This document shows positions 1 through 44,734 of a DNA stretch of 64,000 nucleotides, one piece after another. This DNA is from Xiphias gladius. Taxonomy: Eukaryota > Chordata > Actinopteri > Istiophoriformes > Xiphiidae. Both the position numbers and the translations under genes were made by a program. Where the stretch lies: positions 27,567,539 to 27,631,538 of the forward strand of contig NC_053409.1 of NCBI RefSeq assembly GCF_016859285.1, read 5' to 3'. The notes under the pieces were generated by a model, which was not told where the DNA came from, did not search any database, and saw nothing but the letters and a program-made list of their open reading frames with translations. How positions within the stretch are numbered: position 1 is the first letter of the stretch; each line of letters opens with the position of its first letter.

Positions 1-476
1 CTCGCGGGAACTTGCGTCTCCTGTCCTCAAAAAGTCTGCAGTCCTTTAAATCAGGACAGTAGTGGACACACTGAGACACTGGAGGACCAATTACCAGGTC
101 AAAGGACACCTGGAGATGTTTAGTGATAACATAAAAGCTAAGTCCGGCGTGGACCTTTAACGTTAGAAGCTGTGCTGAACACGTCTCTGTTCAGTAATAA
201 TTCATGTGTCCATGCAGATTCTGATTAAGTTCTGACATGAATGAGAATCAGATGAGACGGTTGAATCCATAACAGAGCGAATCAGCTCATTACACCCAAC
301 ACAAGTTGGATTTTTTTATATTAACATCATCATCATCATGTTATTTTCCTACATTTGCTTTGTTGACTAAAGCCGGTCTGATGAGGTCCTGGTTGCAGTG
401 TGAACGCATCATCGGGCTTTTACTGATTAATGTCGATACCAGGTGGAAGAGTGTGTGTGTGTGTGTGTGTCAGTAC

Positions 477-23526
<23,050 letters not shown>

Positions 23527-23870
23527 CTTCTCATTATTTCTGTCCCTGGCTCTTTTAAACCGACGGGGTTAGTCTAGTTTGGCTCGGCTCGGCTCGGCTC
23601 GGTCTTCTCCGTCACTGAGGCGTCACGTCCAGCCGGACAAACAAGGTTTCCCCCGGAGAGAAGCTGGAGACTGGAGGCGGCGGACCGGCGAGAAAAACGG
23701 CAACTTCATAAAGGAGGATTCGTTTCGGCGGAGCGGGCAGAACCGAAGCGACAGGCAGCGGCGACCGCGGTGTCCGGTTGAGTTCGGCTGAGTTTGCTCT
23801 CACTCCGCCGCTCGGTGGAAAGTTTCACACGTTAAACGCGACCCGACCGGAAACGGCGCCAGTTCACCTT
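23527..23870 (-). promoter_or_regulatory. GC-rich, CpG-containing promoter and 5' UTR region of tyro3
   Basis: Upstream of the tyro3 ATG (23526, minus strand) the sequence becomes GC- and CpG-rich, unlike the AT-rich flanks. It includes four perfect copies of the pentamer ggctc at 23581-23600. No TATA box is evident, which suits a CpG-type promoter. The exact transcription start cannot be read from sequence. Inference from composition and position. Confidence 0.5.
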
Positions 23871-24027
23871 CAAAATAAATAAAACTAAAACGAATGTTAC
23901 ATTTTATTTCAAATAATTTTTCAGTTTTACATTTGTCCTGTACTTCATGTTTGCTTTCATTTATAACATATATGATCTATTTTACAGCCCTTTTCTTTTT
24001 CTATTGGTTTTACTCTTATTATATTTA

Positions 24028-24156
24028 GGGGCGGCTGTGGCTCAGGAGGTAGAGCGGGTCGTCGGTGGTTCGAGTCCCTGGCTCCTCCAGTCCGCATGTC
24101 AAAGTGTGCTTGGACACAAGATACTGAACCCCAAAAATTGCCCCCAATGTAACATC

Positions 24157-24189
<33 letters not shown>

Positions 24190-24303
24190 GGAAAGCGCTG
24201 TATGAATGTGTGTGTGAATGGGGGAATGTGGCAGTGGTGTAAAGCGCTTTGAGTTGTCGATAAGACTAGAAAAAAGTGCTGTATTAACGCAGTCCACGTA
24301 CCA
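24028..24303 (+). mobile_element. tRNA-derived SINE, copy 1
   Basis: It starts ggggcggctgtggctcaggagg, with a pol III A-box-like tggctcaggaggt and a B box ggttcgagtcc. The body is tRNA-unrelated (gatactgaaccccaaaaattg; gtaaagcgctttgagttgtcg; aagactagaaaaaagtgctgtat). Interrupted by (TG)n at 24160-24187. The A-to-B spacing is shortened compared with copy 2 at 32821, so the tRNA promoter is probably damaged. Confidence 0.85.
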
Positions 24304-26124
24304 TATTTAATTTTATTGGAATGATTTCTTTTATTTTTTAAAACATGTGATCGGAAGTGTAAATTCCATTCAGTGTAACTTGACACGAGCTGGTCTCTCC
24401 CTGTGGAATGTGGTGAATGTGGTGGTTGTGGTGGTTGTGGTGGGGGGCGGGGGTCTTTGTGAGGACCAGTTTACTTGAGTTTCGGACTTTGGGATACTGG
24501 GGACATTATGTCCGGTCCTCACACCTCTAAAGGTTCTGGGTAAGGGTTCAGACCTGGTTTCAGGTCAGAAGCAGGCTTAGGCTGGGGGTCGGGGGCTGAG
24601 GACTGCATTATGTCAATGAATGTGTCTGTGCGAGTGTGTGTACGTGTGTTTGCGTGTGTGTGTGTGTGTGTAGAGAAGAGGATGAAGGATTCACTGCACA
24701 TGACCGCCACCTGGTGGTGTGACATCAGAGCTCAGGTACAGTGATGAAGAGTTTCCCTCCTCCTCCTCAGCAGCAAAGTAAAAGAACCTGTTTCATAATA
24801 AAATACAGATGTTCCACCTGTGGTGGTCTTCAGATGTTGTGATGTCAGACAGACCCTCTCCAACAGCTCAACATCTGCAAATTTTATCATTAAATCTTGC
24901 TGAGAATTTTTCTTGCGGACGCAAACACTTGATGTCCACTTTGACAAAAAGTGAGAAAGGAGACATGATATTCACGTGTGGAGACGCTGCAGGACAGTGT
25001 GTTGGATAAAGCTCCAGAATAAAGCTCCAGATATCCACTTAGAAACCAGAGAGCAAGAGGCTGCAGAACTTCATTCACAATCTTCCTGTTTTTAAGTTGC
25101 CTTCAGCGTCACAGTGACCCAGTGACAGTTGTCTGTATGTCCACGGCTACACTGAGAACAGGAGCTGATCACAGCGGGTTCAGCAGCTTTTAAAGGGACA
25201 GTTGGACTGAATGGAAACAGATATAGACTACAAAGACGGGGCTCACGTTGTAGCCCACAGCTGAAAATGAAATGCAGCGTAACCCTGGGTCTTGTTAATG
25301 AATTAACCCTGCTTACAGTAATGTTTGAATTCACTTAAGAGACTTGAGACTTTATGATGATGTTGTATTTGCTCTGTCCTCCGCTGTCTCATCTGAGTCC
25401 AACGTCTTTTCAGGAGAATATTAACTGTAATTGTTACCAGAACAACATGCAGAGGAGGTGAAAGTTGATTGTCAACCCAGTCTTGACTCCCAAAAACCTG
25501 CAGCTATCAGACAGGGCAGGCCGTGAGTCACCTGAAAGACGAAACTCGGGGCAAGACGCGAAAGCCAGTAACGAACTCTGTGCTGTGGATCTTCTCCCTG
25601 AGAGCCAACAGAAGAACCTGTACCTGAAGCAGACCCATGATGAAAAGCACACTTTCATCATGAACACTGAGGTTCTTTGTTAAGTGATGTCTGATAGAAA
25701 ATGAGTGGCAATGTTTTAATGAGAAAATAAGAAAATGAAACTCAACACATTAATTCAACAGTTTTTGTCATCATCCTCCTCTTCTGATATCTTCATCTCT
25801 CCTGACTCAAACTACCACGGTTGGATATATTCTGTTTTCCAGTTATTTCTGGTTCATATGTTGTTTGTCACATGTTGATATCCAGCTGCTCTGATGGAGG
25901 AACCACAGAATGACGCTCACAACAGACAAGCTGCAGACTCATGAACCTTCGCTGATTTATTTCAGGTTTAATGTGAGTCTCAGAGGAACGTCGGCCTCCA
26001 GCAGCAGATACATCAGACCTCATCACATTAAGCTTCGACTAACTTCTGCTTCGGGAAACACACGCGGAAACTAAAGAGCGTTTGTAGGAGCTTAACTTCA
26101 AAGATGGATCGTCATCAGGAACCA

Positions 26125-26410
26125 GAGCCCGACCGATATCATCTCACTGCGGAAACATCGGTATCAGTGTGTATCAGCTGATAAACGACAAGAAAACAAA
26201 GCAGAGAAACACCAGAGAACAGGGTCGCTGTTCTGTAGCTTGTTCACCGGAGAGTAAAGACACCGTACCATGTTCTGCCCTGCCCCTAACAAAACGTTTC
26301 ATTATGCTACGGCGTGTGTAAAGACCAGTGAATATCAGCGGACATATTATTGCCCGATCTTTAAATCTCCCAAATATCATTATCAGCCCTGGACTCTGCT
26401 CTGTACAGGC
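26125..26410. repeat. Degenerate interspersed repeat (gcccgaccgatat type)
   Basis: gagcccgaccgatatc, catcggtatcagtg and later gaatatcagcggac and attattgcccgatc match the theme of a widespread fish repeat built on cgatat/cggtat motifs. No coding capacity. Assignment from recollection. Confidence 0.45.
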
Positions 26411-27025
26411 AGAACCACAAACTTTAGTGTGTTTCTCAGTTTCATGTCAAATGACCTGGAGCTGTAGTTCATGCTCATTAACACAGATGAAACTTTCAGA
26501 GGAAGAAGAAATCACAACAATTTAACTGGAAGGTTAAATCCTTAAAACATGCAGCGTCTTTAAGGCTAAAGACAGAATGAGTTCAAACTTGTTACATAAA
26601 ATCTTCAGTAAGTTAAATCTGTTTGGAGCGTGTGGTTCGTGTGAAATGATCAGCAGGAAGTGTTGGATTTAAACATCTTTTCTTTCAAACTAAATAACCC
26701 CATCTTCTTATCCACACTCTCCCCCTATAAACTTTGCCTCATCGTGACTGAGCTCTGTTCATTATTTAGAGCATTTAAAGAAGAAAAGTCCTGAGCTGAA
26801 GCTGAAGTGAGCAAACTGACCTCAGATCAGACACAAAACAAACTTATCAGCTGCTTCACAGTGAAAGCTTCATTTCACACGGAGCTGTCAGATGTGGGAC
26901 ATAAAAACATTGAAATCTAACAGTCAGAGGGAAACAACATGACGTGATATTTACGAATTACCTGTAATAATAGCAGGGTTGGTGGACTGAGCCTTCAAGG
27001 TTTTTGTCTCATGTCTGCACTGAGC

Positions 27026-27031
27026 TTTATT
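27026..27031 (-). other. Possible poly(A) signal for lrrc57
   Basis: AATAAA on the minus strand about 1.3 kb past the lrrc57 stop. It was found by hand scan and may not be the functional one; no other evidence supports it. Confidence 0.25.
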
Positions 27032-27479
27032 TGAATTTCATTAAATAGGAAGAATAAATAATTAGGATGAAAGTTGACAGGTGAAGGATTGAGGACTGGT
27101 CTCCATCAAACTGACGGGACGTTTAGAACAAACTGAAAACCTGAAATAAAAGCTCTCGGTGTGTCAGATCCAACATTGCTATGGAAGACCAACTCTGCCA
27201 GGAAAAGAAAAAGAAACTCATGGAAAGTCCGAGAAGATCAAAGTACAAACACTCGTGGTAAAACTAAAATTAGTCAAAGAACTATGAAATAAGTCAAACC
27301 TTTGAACAAGTCAAAAGTATGTTATGAGAAAAACGGTGGGCTTTAAATATGTTTCAACCTGATCGGGATTTTCCTTTCCCTGAAAATCAGTAGAAAAATG
27401 AACGTCTCTGGGTCTTTACCTTTACATTCGTCTTTGTCCAAAGCCTCAGAGCTTCTACTGGGGATCACAGAGACATTAT

Positions 27480-27905
27480 CGTTTACATTAGAGCTGCAAC
27501 GACGAGTCCATCGACAGAATATTCATTTCAATTCAAGCTTCATTGGAAAACATTCACGGGTTCCATTTTCTCAAACACGAGGCTTTGCGGTTTCTTGTGT
27601 TTTGTATCTGACAGTAAATTGAATGTCTTAAGGTTTTAAACTGTCAGTCAGAAAAAACAACTTTCACTGTTTTTTAACATTTCAGATATTAAACGCCTCG
27701 GGCTAATGATTATTTTCATTATTGATTAGTGTGTTCATTGTTTGGTCTACGAAACAAATTGACCTGACACACTGTCCTAAGGGTTAAGAAGATGTCATCA
27801 AATTGCTCATGTTGTCCAATCTGTCCTCCAAAATCCAAAGACATTCAGTTTACTGCCACATTTGACAAAGAGAAGCAGAAAATCCTCACAAATGAGATCA
27901 AACTC
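27480..27905. repeat. Dispersed fish repeat, fairly complete copy
   Basis: It begins near attagagctgcaacgacga and continues ctaatgattattttcatt, tgtttggtctacgaaac, ccaaagacattcagtttact and gaagcagaaaatcctcac. This is the best copy in the window of a non-coding family with several other fragments here. Confidence 0.65.
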
Positions 27906-28320
27906 TGATCAGACTTAACGTTTCCTACTTTTAGAGGAATTGAAGTGTTAAAAGAAAAAGATCATTTAAGGAGGAACAGTCTGTTAATGTCCATGTGTCT
28001 GTCCCTGAGTCTCTGCCGTCCACTGTTGGACATCAGCTACACTTTGTCTTCTTCTCTCATGTTAAATGTCTCCTATGTTGGTCCATGCGAGCCTTTCATG
28101 TTACCTGTGTTTGGTTAGATGTCCTCAAACCTGCAGCGGCAGCAGGTCTTGGTGTTGGTCCTGCAGGCGGGGGGGGGGGCTGAGCCAGCTGTGTGATGTC
28201 TGGTTTTTAGTTGCAAAAGAAGCACCAGCTGCAGGGGTGTGTGTGTGTGCGTGTGTGTGTGGGTTGGGGGGGGGGGGGTCCAGGTGGTGGTTTGAGGTTC
28301 AGACTTGTCAATGAGGGTCT

Positions 28321-37337
<9,017 letters not shown>

Positions 37338-37872
37338 GTGGCCCTGCAGCCAGGTGCACCTCCACCTGTCTACCTGTCTACCTGTCTTTCTGTCTGTTCG
37401 AGGCCCCCTGGGTATCAACTGCTGTCTGTGACGGTGAAACGCTCCTCCACCGTGGACCTACAGAGGAAAAACTCCACCCGATGTGACGCTGATGTCAGAG
37501 TTCATATCCAGACCGGATGTGGTCAGTATCAGCCCGAGTCCCGGGACCAGCTGACGGATTTAACGGAGCTCCTCTCGCCCGTCTGCGGTCGGTGAATCTG
37601 CGTTAGCTCTCAGGTACGGACCTGTCCCGTGTTCTCAACACAGCTGGATCCTGTAACAAGCTAACAAACAGCCGACAGCAACACAGGGTAACGGTACTGT
37701 TACGGTGCCGTTAATGTTTACCGGAGCGTCTTGAGTCCAGTGTAAAGCTATCTTAGCATTAACGTTAGCCTGCTAGCTGATACAAAATAGCTCATCACAC
37801 AGGAAACAGGGCGGTTTTACTTACATCAAAGCAAACGTAAAAATGTCCCTTTTCGTCCGAAAATGAAAACCT

Positions 37873-37948
37873 GTCAGGTAAAGTGTGTAGTTTGTCAGGT
37901 AAAGTGTGTAGTTTGTCAGGTAAAGTGTGTAGTTTGTCAGGTAAAGTG
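37873..37948. repeat. 21-bp tandem repeat in the lrrc57 upstream region
   Basis: Three full copies of gtcaggtaaagtgtgtagttt start at 37873, 37894 and 37915; a fourth, truncated, starts at 37936. Each contains caggtaaag, close to the 5' splice-site consensus on the plus strand. Confidence 0.95.
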
Positions 37949-38120
37949 GAGCAGACCGTAGACGCCCTGACTTACCGAGGACTGATCGGCTCTGCTGTGC
38001 GAGCCAATGGGAACACCGGACAGAGACACGTCACTTCTTTGAGGCAGGCTCACTTTTGCTCTGTCAAGACGCGATCTCGTAATTATGATCTCTGTGATCA
38101 GCTGCTGTAGGACTGAGAGG

Positions 38121-38134
38121 GGCGCCATCTTGGA
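38121..38134 (-). promoter_or_regulatory. YY1-like motif upstream of lrrc57
   Basis: On the minus strand ccaagatggcgcc contains the AAGATGGCG core recognised by YY1, which often lies at or just after transcription starts. It reads toward lrrc57, about 0.8 kb above the ATG, so it may mark the lrrc57 start. Motif match only. Confidence 0.4.
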
Positions 38135-38509
38135 ATAGACTATCCAGTTCTTTAAATATCTTTGGTCAACACACTAACAAGACAAACAGCGCTTGATACT
38201 AAATGATTTAAGTTACAAAAACGAAACTTTTAACTTATACACATTGTGCAAGCGTATTATACAGACAGCAGGTTATAACCGAGCAAAACAGAATAGAACA
38301 GAAAAATATACAGATAAAATATGATCAACTTTATTAATCCCACGGCGTGAAATTTGCATCGTTACAGCAGCAGCAGGACATAGACGATGGTAGAAAAAAA
38401 AGAATAGAATAGAAATAGATTTTTTTTTTCCAGTTCTGGCATTTATCAATATTGAAAAATAGTTTTATGAAAAAGAAATAGGAGTTTGCTAGTTCACCGC
38501 CTAAATGTA

Positions 38510-38900
38510 TGCATTCAAAAAAATATATATATAACAATATAACTATATATATATGTGTGTGTGTATATATATATATATAAATTCCTGGAGTGAAACTCCT
38601 GCAGTGTATAGGCATGAATTAGTATCCGTATATATAAGTTCTATATAGATAATAATATTATAAAATATCTAATGTATATATAATATGTGCAGTATATGTC
38701 ATATACACACACTATACAAAAATAACACAATACCATGAAATATATAGTAGAAATGGAAAAGAAAATTGATAATACTAATAATATAATCATATAAAAATAA
38801 TATGGTTGTAATATAGTGTTGTTATGAATACTATAATGGAATGTCAAATAAAATAGAATAGTGTTAGGTCTGTGTAAAAAAAAAAAAAAAAAAAAAAGAT
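38510..38900. repeat. AT-rich low-complexity block
   Basis: Long stretches of atatat, ataata and a poly-A run at 38875-38897. It shows no open frame of interest and no recognised element end. Confidence 0.8.
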
Positions 38901-39359
38901 ATGTACTACTAGATATGTACTACTTGTTATACTTCTACTCCCATAACAATGACCATAATAGTGGTGCTATAGTATATTATCAGGTAATGTGTGCCAGTGT
39001 GCTGCTGTTATAATGTGAACCATTAAAGTTAAAATACTGGGGGGTCAACTGGTATTTTTGTCCACATAAACTTTGCATATAATCAAGCAGAGTTTCAAAA
39101 TTAATATAATCATAACATGAACAGTGTATTGAAGTATTAGTTTGTGATGTACATCTTTAAATAACACGTACATCACATACTGATATGTATAACAGTTTTT
39201 ATACCCTAAACAGACCCTAAACATGGATGAAGGCAAATTATTTGTTTTTAAAACGTTATAATTCTATCTGTTGCTATTTAAGAAAAAAAATTATGTAATT
39301 AAGTAGTGTTGGTAAAAAGGTGATCGTTCAGGACTTTACATTAAATAACGACGGGTGTA

Positions 39360-39507
39360 GTTTTCCTTCTGTCCTGAGGTGGCGGTAACAAGGCGGGGAG
39401 CGTTCAAGCTGCCGAGTCGTTTAGGAGAAGAGGAAGAAAGTCAAACAAACCATCTGGCGGGTTCCGCTCAGCTGGAGCCGTTTTATGACGACTCTTCGAT
39501 TTGAAGG
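39360..39507 (+). promoter_or_regulatory. Probable haus2 promoter and non-coding first exon
   Basis: A GC-richer island in AT-rich surroundings with ggtggcggtaac and aaggcggggagcg, ending in a clean donor (gaagg then gtaagaaac, exon end 39507). Joining it to 40033 gives a 5' UTR for haus2. It also contains an ATG at 39485. Inferred from composition and splice signals. Confidence 0.45.
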
Positions 39508-40032
39508 GTAAGAAACAGACACCAAACTGTTTCTGGACGGTCTGTGTGTTTACTGTACGGCTGCAGATCAGGTCACCGAGTCAGTGTTACCGTAAAAACT
39601 ACACTTTCCGGGTTGTTTTCAGGGATAGACGTCACCCGCGCCGCGAAATCGCGTTTGAGACACAGTGGGTTTAACATGTCATTGTTTTCTGCTTTAACGT
39701 GCAGAGCTACCACAAGAAAATAACTTAGATTTTTGATTGTTTAGCGGACACTAAGTTCGGCATATATATTACAACTCAGGGCAGCTGTCTGGAGGAAAAT
39801 GTGCTTTATATAAATGTTTTTCTATTAGTTATGTGGATGAGAAGCTGCTGTTTTCCTCGGAGGCTCAGTGGTTGTCTCTTCTCTTCATTAGCATGTATTT
39901 AACCTGAGACGTTTCATATCGTTTCCCTCTGTGTTTCCCAGATTCTTACTTGTTTCTGTCTGTGTTTCAGTCTCTTAACTTTAACTCTGTCTCTGTTTTG
40001 GTCTCTTTAGTTTAACTCTGTCTGTGTTTCAG

Positions 40033-43000
40033 ATGCATCAGTGGGATTTGTCTCCGTTCTCAGTGACTCCAGCTGCCGGCCTGTTGTCCAGATGTGTCTC
40101 CAGAGGAGCTCTGCTTCAGGTCAGGACATCATGTCAGCTCTTTTTATCTGCAGACGCACCTTATGTTCCTTCCAGTCACAGCGTAAATACCAAACCCAGC
40201 CGACAGTTTTGCTGATTCTCCCTCACAGAGAGGGTCATTTAGACTTTTTAACACTGAGAAAATATACCTTTGTTCCATACCAAAACAATGTTAGTTTATT
40301 GACTTGTTATAACAATATAAAAATATAAACTACAACTTGAAGTGATCAAATAAAAACATTAAGAGTATTTTACATACAATAAAATTCCGTCAGCACAGAA
40401 ATAAATTACCCAGAGATGCGCCAATATGGAATTTCAGGGTCAGTAACGATAATTGATCATATTAATCTTATGAATACCAAACACGTAGAGGACAGTGAAT
40501 ATATATATTTTAGGGTGATAAGTTTGTTTTTCTGAAACACCAATATTTAGGGCATTCACCTTCCCTAGAACAAAGAATATATGAATTTATTGTAAACCTG
40601 TGTGTGATAACCTTAGTTTATTTTTTTAATATGTAGACAAGTGAATACCAGACCATATCTCCTTATTGACGAGCATGTATATGCCACAACAATCATTAGA
40701 ATAACTCTACATACTGCTGGACTAATTCAATGTTACCTGTTTGTCTAAGGCAGTAATCGCCAGAAGAACTGGGTTTTAAGTGGCATCTCTCACAAACTGG
40801 CTCATCAGAACATTTAGAAACAAAGGGGTAACACAAAGACAAAGGCTGCCAACTAAGCTCCAAATGTAACAGGACAATTTGTCTTTCAGTGCGAAAACTT
40901 TGACAATAAGCCAAAACAAAAGTACCAAAAAAAAAAAAAACTTGGACAGAAATAAATAAACTCTCTACACCAGAAATCCTAATGTGCTTTGTCACCATTT
41001 ATCTGATATCTTATGTGTGTGCAAAGTGAATGGGAAAGAACGAGGAGTAAGTGAACCATTAAGTGAACACTATACAGAAAAACTAAGGTGTGTGAGTGCA
41101 GGGGGTAAATCACCTGTGGTTGCAGGTGCATCACAATAACGGACTCACCTGTCTGTGCCTGTAAATAATGATTCAGTTTTATTTAAATTGACAAAAGTCT
41201 TGCATCTGTTTAATTATAGATAATGAGTTGAGATATGTGAGGTGTGGCAGGGTTATCGCCTGACAACCTAGTGTTCTGTCTCTACCTGTCCTCAGGAGGA
41301 AATCGACTGCGCCTCTTCCAGGCAGAGCCCCGCCTTCTCCTCTCACCTGCACGAGGCTGAACAGCAAATCAGAACGCAGAGACAGCTGGACGAGGTAAGC
41401 TTCAGTCTGATGTCATATCCTGTTTGTCTGACTGACTGGAAAAGTCTGGAAGGAGCCCTTTTCCAGGCCTTGAAATAATTGGCGTCCTCATGTTTGTCTT
41501 ATTGAAAAGCTCAAATTTGTTTCGACGTAGAATCTGACGATACTGGATTATTGAAATCCGCCCGCCACCCTTCCCACCTGCAGTGAGCAGGTACAATTTA
41601 AGAATGAAGATTCACTTAGTTACACACAAAGCAGGAGGAAATTAATCAATGACAGGATAAGCAAAAATGTAAACCATGAATAAAGTGTATTATGTGGAAA
41701 AACATACATACTTGATCACATACAGACTTTCGGACCTCACGGTATGTTACTACAGGAAGTTCAGTTACATCACGTTTTATTTTTAAAACATGATTTGGGG
41801 CATCTGACATTGGTTTGCATAATTGGTCATTGGCAAAATTTACCTCATGACAAAGGCCTGCTACGTCAACATTGCCTGTTGTAGTGTGACTCGTTATGTT
41901 TACTGTAAAGTCGTCGAGTTGCTGCCAGCGCCGTTTTCCGAAGTAGCCCGTCCAATTAGGACGTCCCCTCTCTGTGCAGTCCATGCAGTTGTTAATGTGT
42001 TTTGTCATCCCTTATTTTTTTCATATTTGTCAAACTGAAGACGTCTCTCCCCTCTCTACTCTCAGCAGATGGACAGGCTCGTTTCCCTTCCATCACGCAC
42101 AGCAGATCGCAGCTTGTTAGTCCAAACTATTTTATCAGAATTGAAATTTCATGTAATAAATATCCCCAAACAGGAGGCAATCTTTGGTACTTCATGCTGA
42201 CATCTCTGCAATAAGCCGATATCACCCAATATACTGGAAAGAATAATAAAAAAAATAAATTGCTGGCATAATGAGAAGCTGGTGCTCTGCTATCTCCTCT
42301 TAGAATTAATATATGAAAACATGCAGAATAAATATCTGGCTTCACTGCAAATAAAATATAACCACAGAGTCATCCATTGGAGTTTGTTTTTTTCTGACCA
42401 TAAACATGAAAATGTTCTGCTTTTCCTTTTTTTTCTGCTGGTTTATAGTTCAGTTTCCAGACTGTCAGGATTTATCTTGATGAAATGGACTTCAGTGACT
42501 TTGCAGTGAAAAGTTAAAAACCTGCAGATTATTGGTGTTAATATTTATTTTGGTTCGAAGCATCCGTCAGCTGAGAGCTGTTTTCTGTCCGTGGTTTCTT
42601 TTAAAAAAAATAAATTTCATGTTGAAGTGTTGACTTATTGCAGCTGCAGCTGAAGGTGGAGCTGCTGCAGATGGAGAAGGAGAGTGCCGACGTCACACAC
42701 ACATTTTACCTCAGTGAGTGTTTGATTTCTGGTTCTCATAAACTGAGCTGTGTGGTGTCTGTAATGTGTCAGAGAGCATTTGCAGCACAGAGGCTGGATG
42801 ATAATTAATTACAGCTTTATGACTTGTATCTAATGTCATTATTACTTTATCTTTATATGAGTGCAGCTCAGACCTGACAGGTTATTAAAAAGCGAGAAAC
42901 CCAGGAGTATTTATTAATCAATTACAGACATTATAAACTGCATCTGTACCAAACAGGAAGGATAAAACCAGCCAAGATTTTTCATGTTCTAGCAGCAGCC

Positions 43001-44699
43001 CAAAGCTGGTTCTCGTTAACTGAAGTCATTACTATTTAACGAACCGTTAATAAAGCTGTCGGTTTTCTCAGATTTCGTGATCAATCCCTTGATCCCTTTT
43101 TGCAGCTCGGAGATTCCAGATGTTGCAGATGTTTTGTGGTCACCTGCAGGACCTCCTGAAGGATCAGAACAGTCTGAGACAGAGACTGATGAGACCACTG
43201 GGTCGCACCAGCCTGCCCGTTCTGGCTCACCTGCACAGGTAGAAACTGTCTCCATAGTCTCACATCCACTACAACAACAAAAATAATGATGATGATGATG
43301 ATGATAACTTTATTGGTATAGCACCTTTCATTCAACCCAAAAACGAGATTAAAAACAAGGTTTGGCCAAAAAGAGGAAAGAAAATGATCAAAAATAATAA
43401 ATAAGCACTTGATAACAACATAATATAATAGTGAAAACACCCAACAGGAAAAATAACATAAATGAAATACCAGACATAAAAGTTTAACCAGGTTGGATTA
43501 CCACAAATTAAAGGGCAAATTAAAAAGACAGCTCTTTAATTTCTTTTTAAAAAATACAGAGGAATTTGTTGATGCAGAGGGAGGGGGAGCCATAACAACA
43601 GAAAGCAGCAGATTTCTGGTATGAAACATGAGGAATTAAGTTTTAAAATCTGTACCAACAGAGGTGAGCGGCAGGGGAATGGGATCCAGTTTATGTGTTA
43701 GTCTGAAGTGGTCCGACTTACTCACAGTTGATCCTGAATGAACTGTAGTTTTCTTGAGGCTCAGTCAGAGGAGCGTCAGCAATAATAAAAGCATGAATCA
43801 GTAGTTCACCATCACCTGGAGTTAAAATGTCTAATCTGATGGTTTGATGAAGTTCCTGAGCTGAAAAAATCTTTTCGCGACAAATCACATTTAGATCACA
43901 GTCTAAAACCACTTTCAGACCTGGATCTGTTTGTACAGAAAACCAGACGACTTTAGTGACTCTTAGCTCACAGCATGACTCTGGCTGATCCCAGGTCGGA
44001 CCCTCAAATACACCAGACAAAGTCCAGGAGCTATATTTAGTATTTAGATACAGAGAAGATCAGCATTGTCCCTGCCGGTCTGTGCTGTGTTTCAGGTCTG
44101 TGGTGGAGGTTGTGAAGATGCTGTTGGACTTCATAGAAACCCTGGAGGAGAAGCTGGACTCGGTTCACAGCTGCACCACCGCCAGAGACCGGCTCACTCA
44201 GCTGGTCAGTCCCATGATGTCTCTGTTAGCTAAATGTAAACCTCTGCATGTGGAGCTAAAACAGTCTTAAATATGTTCAGTTTATCGTCAGATTGAAATT
44301 AGACGAACATCAAATCAACACAATGAAGAAACTGCAACCGGACAATTTTTGGTATTTTTGCTAAAGAAAGAACTGAAGCGATTAATTGATTGATTAATTG
44401 ACTAATTGTTGGAGCTCCATTCTGTCACCTGGTTTGAAAATGGGCCATAAAACACTTTCGTTACCTTTTGAAGTAAATCAGTAAGTTTTAAAATTTACAG
44501 TCTGTGGTTGTTAGGGGTTTTGTCTGTAGCTCTTCCTCTGTGGGGGGGATCCGCTGGGTGTTGTGTGTTTATGGTCTGTTCGTGTGGCTCCACTCTGTTA
44601 AATAACTGTTGGTCTGAATTTAAAGGAGCCTCACTCTGCAACTCTTATATCTGCACTCTGAACAGGTATTTTCACCTGGATGACTTCCACTCACCTCTG

Positions 44700-44734
<35 letters not shown>

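Larger units (their letters stand above)
23871..28320. other. Intergenic region between tyro3 5' end and lrrc57 3' end
   Basis: About 4.4 kb with no exon that I can join to a gene. It contains a tRNA-derived SINE (24028-24303), a divergent repeat near 26125-26410, the gcagctcta-type repeat (27480-27905), G-runs at 28170-28275 and AT-rich sequence. The lrrc57 3' UTR must occupy part of the right side. A reverse-strand AATAAA at 27026-27031 is one possible end. Confidence 0.6.
37338..40032. promoter_or_regulatory. Head-to-head promoter region between lrrc57 and haus2
   Basis: About 2.7 kb between the two start codons. The lrrc57 side (37.4-38.15 kb) is GC-balanced, with a 21-bp tandem repeat and a YY1-like site. 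The centre (38.3-39.3 kb) is strikingly AT-rich with (TA)n and A-runs. The haus2 side (39.36-39.51 kb) is GC-richer and probably holds its promoter and a first non-coding exon ending at a donor after 39507. Transcription starts cannot be placed exactly. Confidence 0.5.

Noticed and set aside
24028-24080. Functional tRNA gene
   Set aside because: A and B boxes are present, but the cloverleaf is incomplete and the sequence continues into a SINE body also found at 32821.
41646-42008. 120-codon minus-strand frame in haus2 intron 2 as a gene
   Set aside because: No recognisable domain, no convincing splice sites and AT-rich flanks; may be part of an old repeat.
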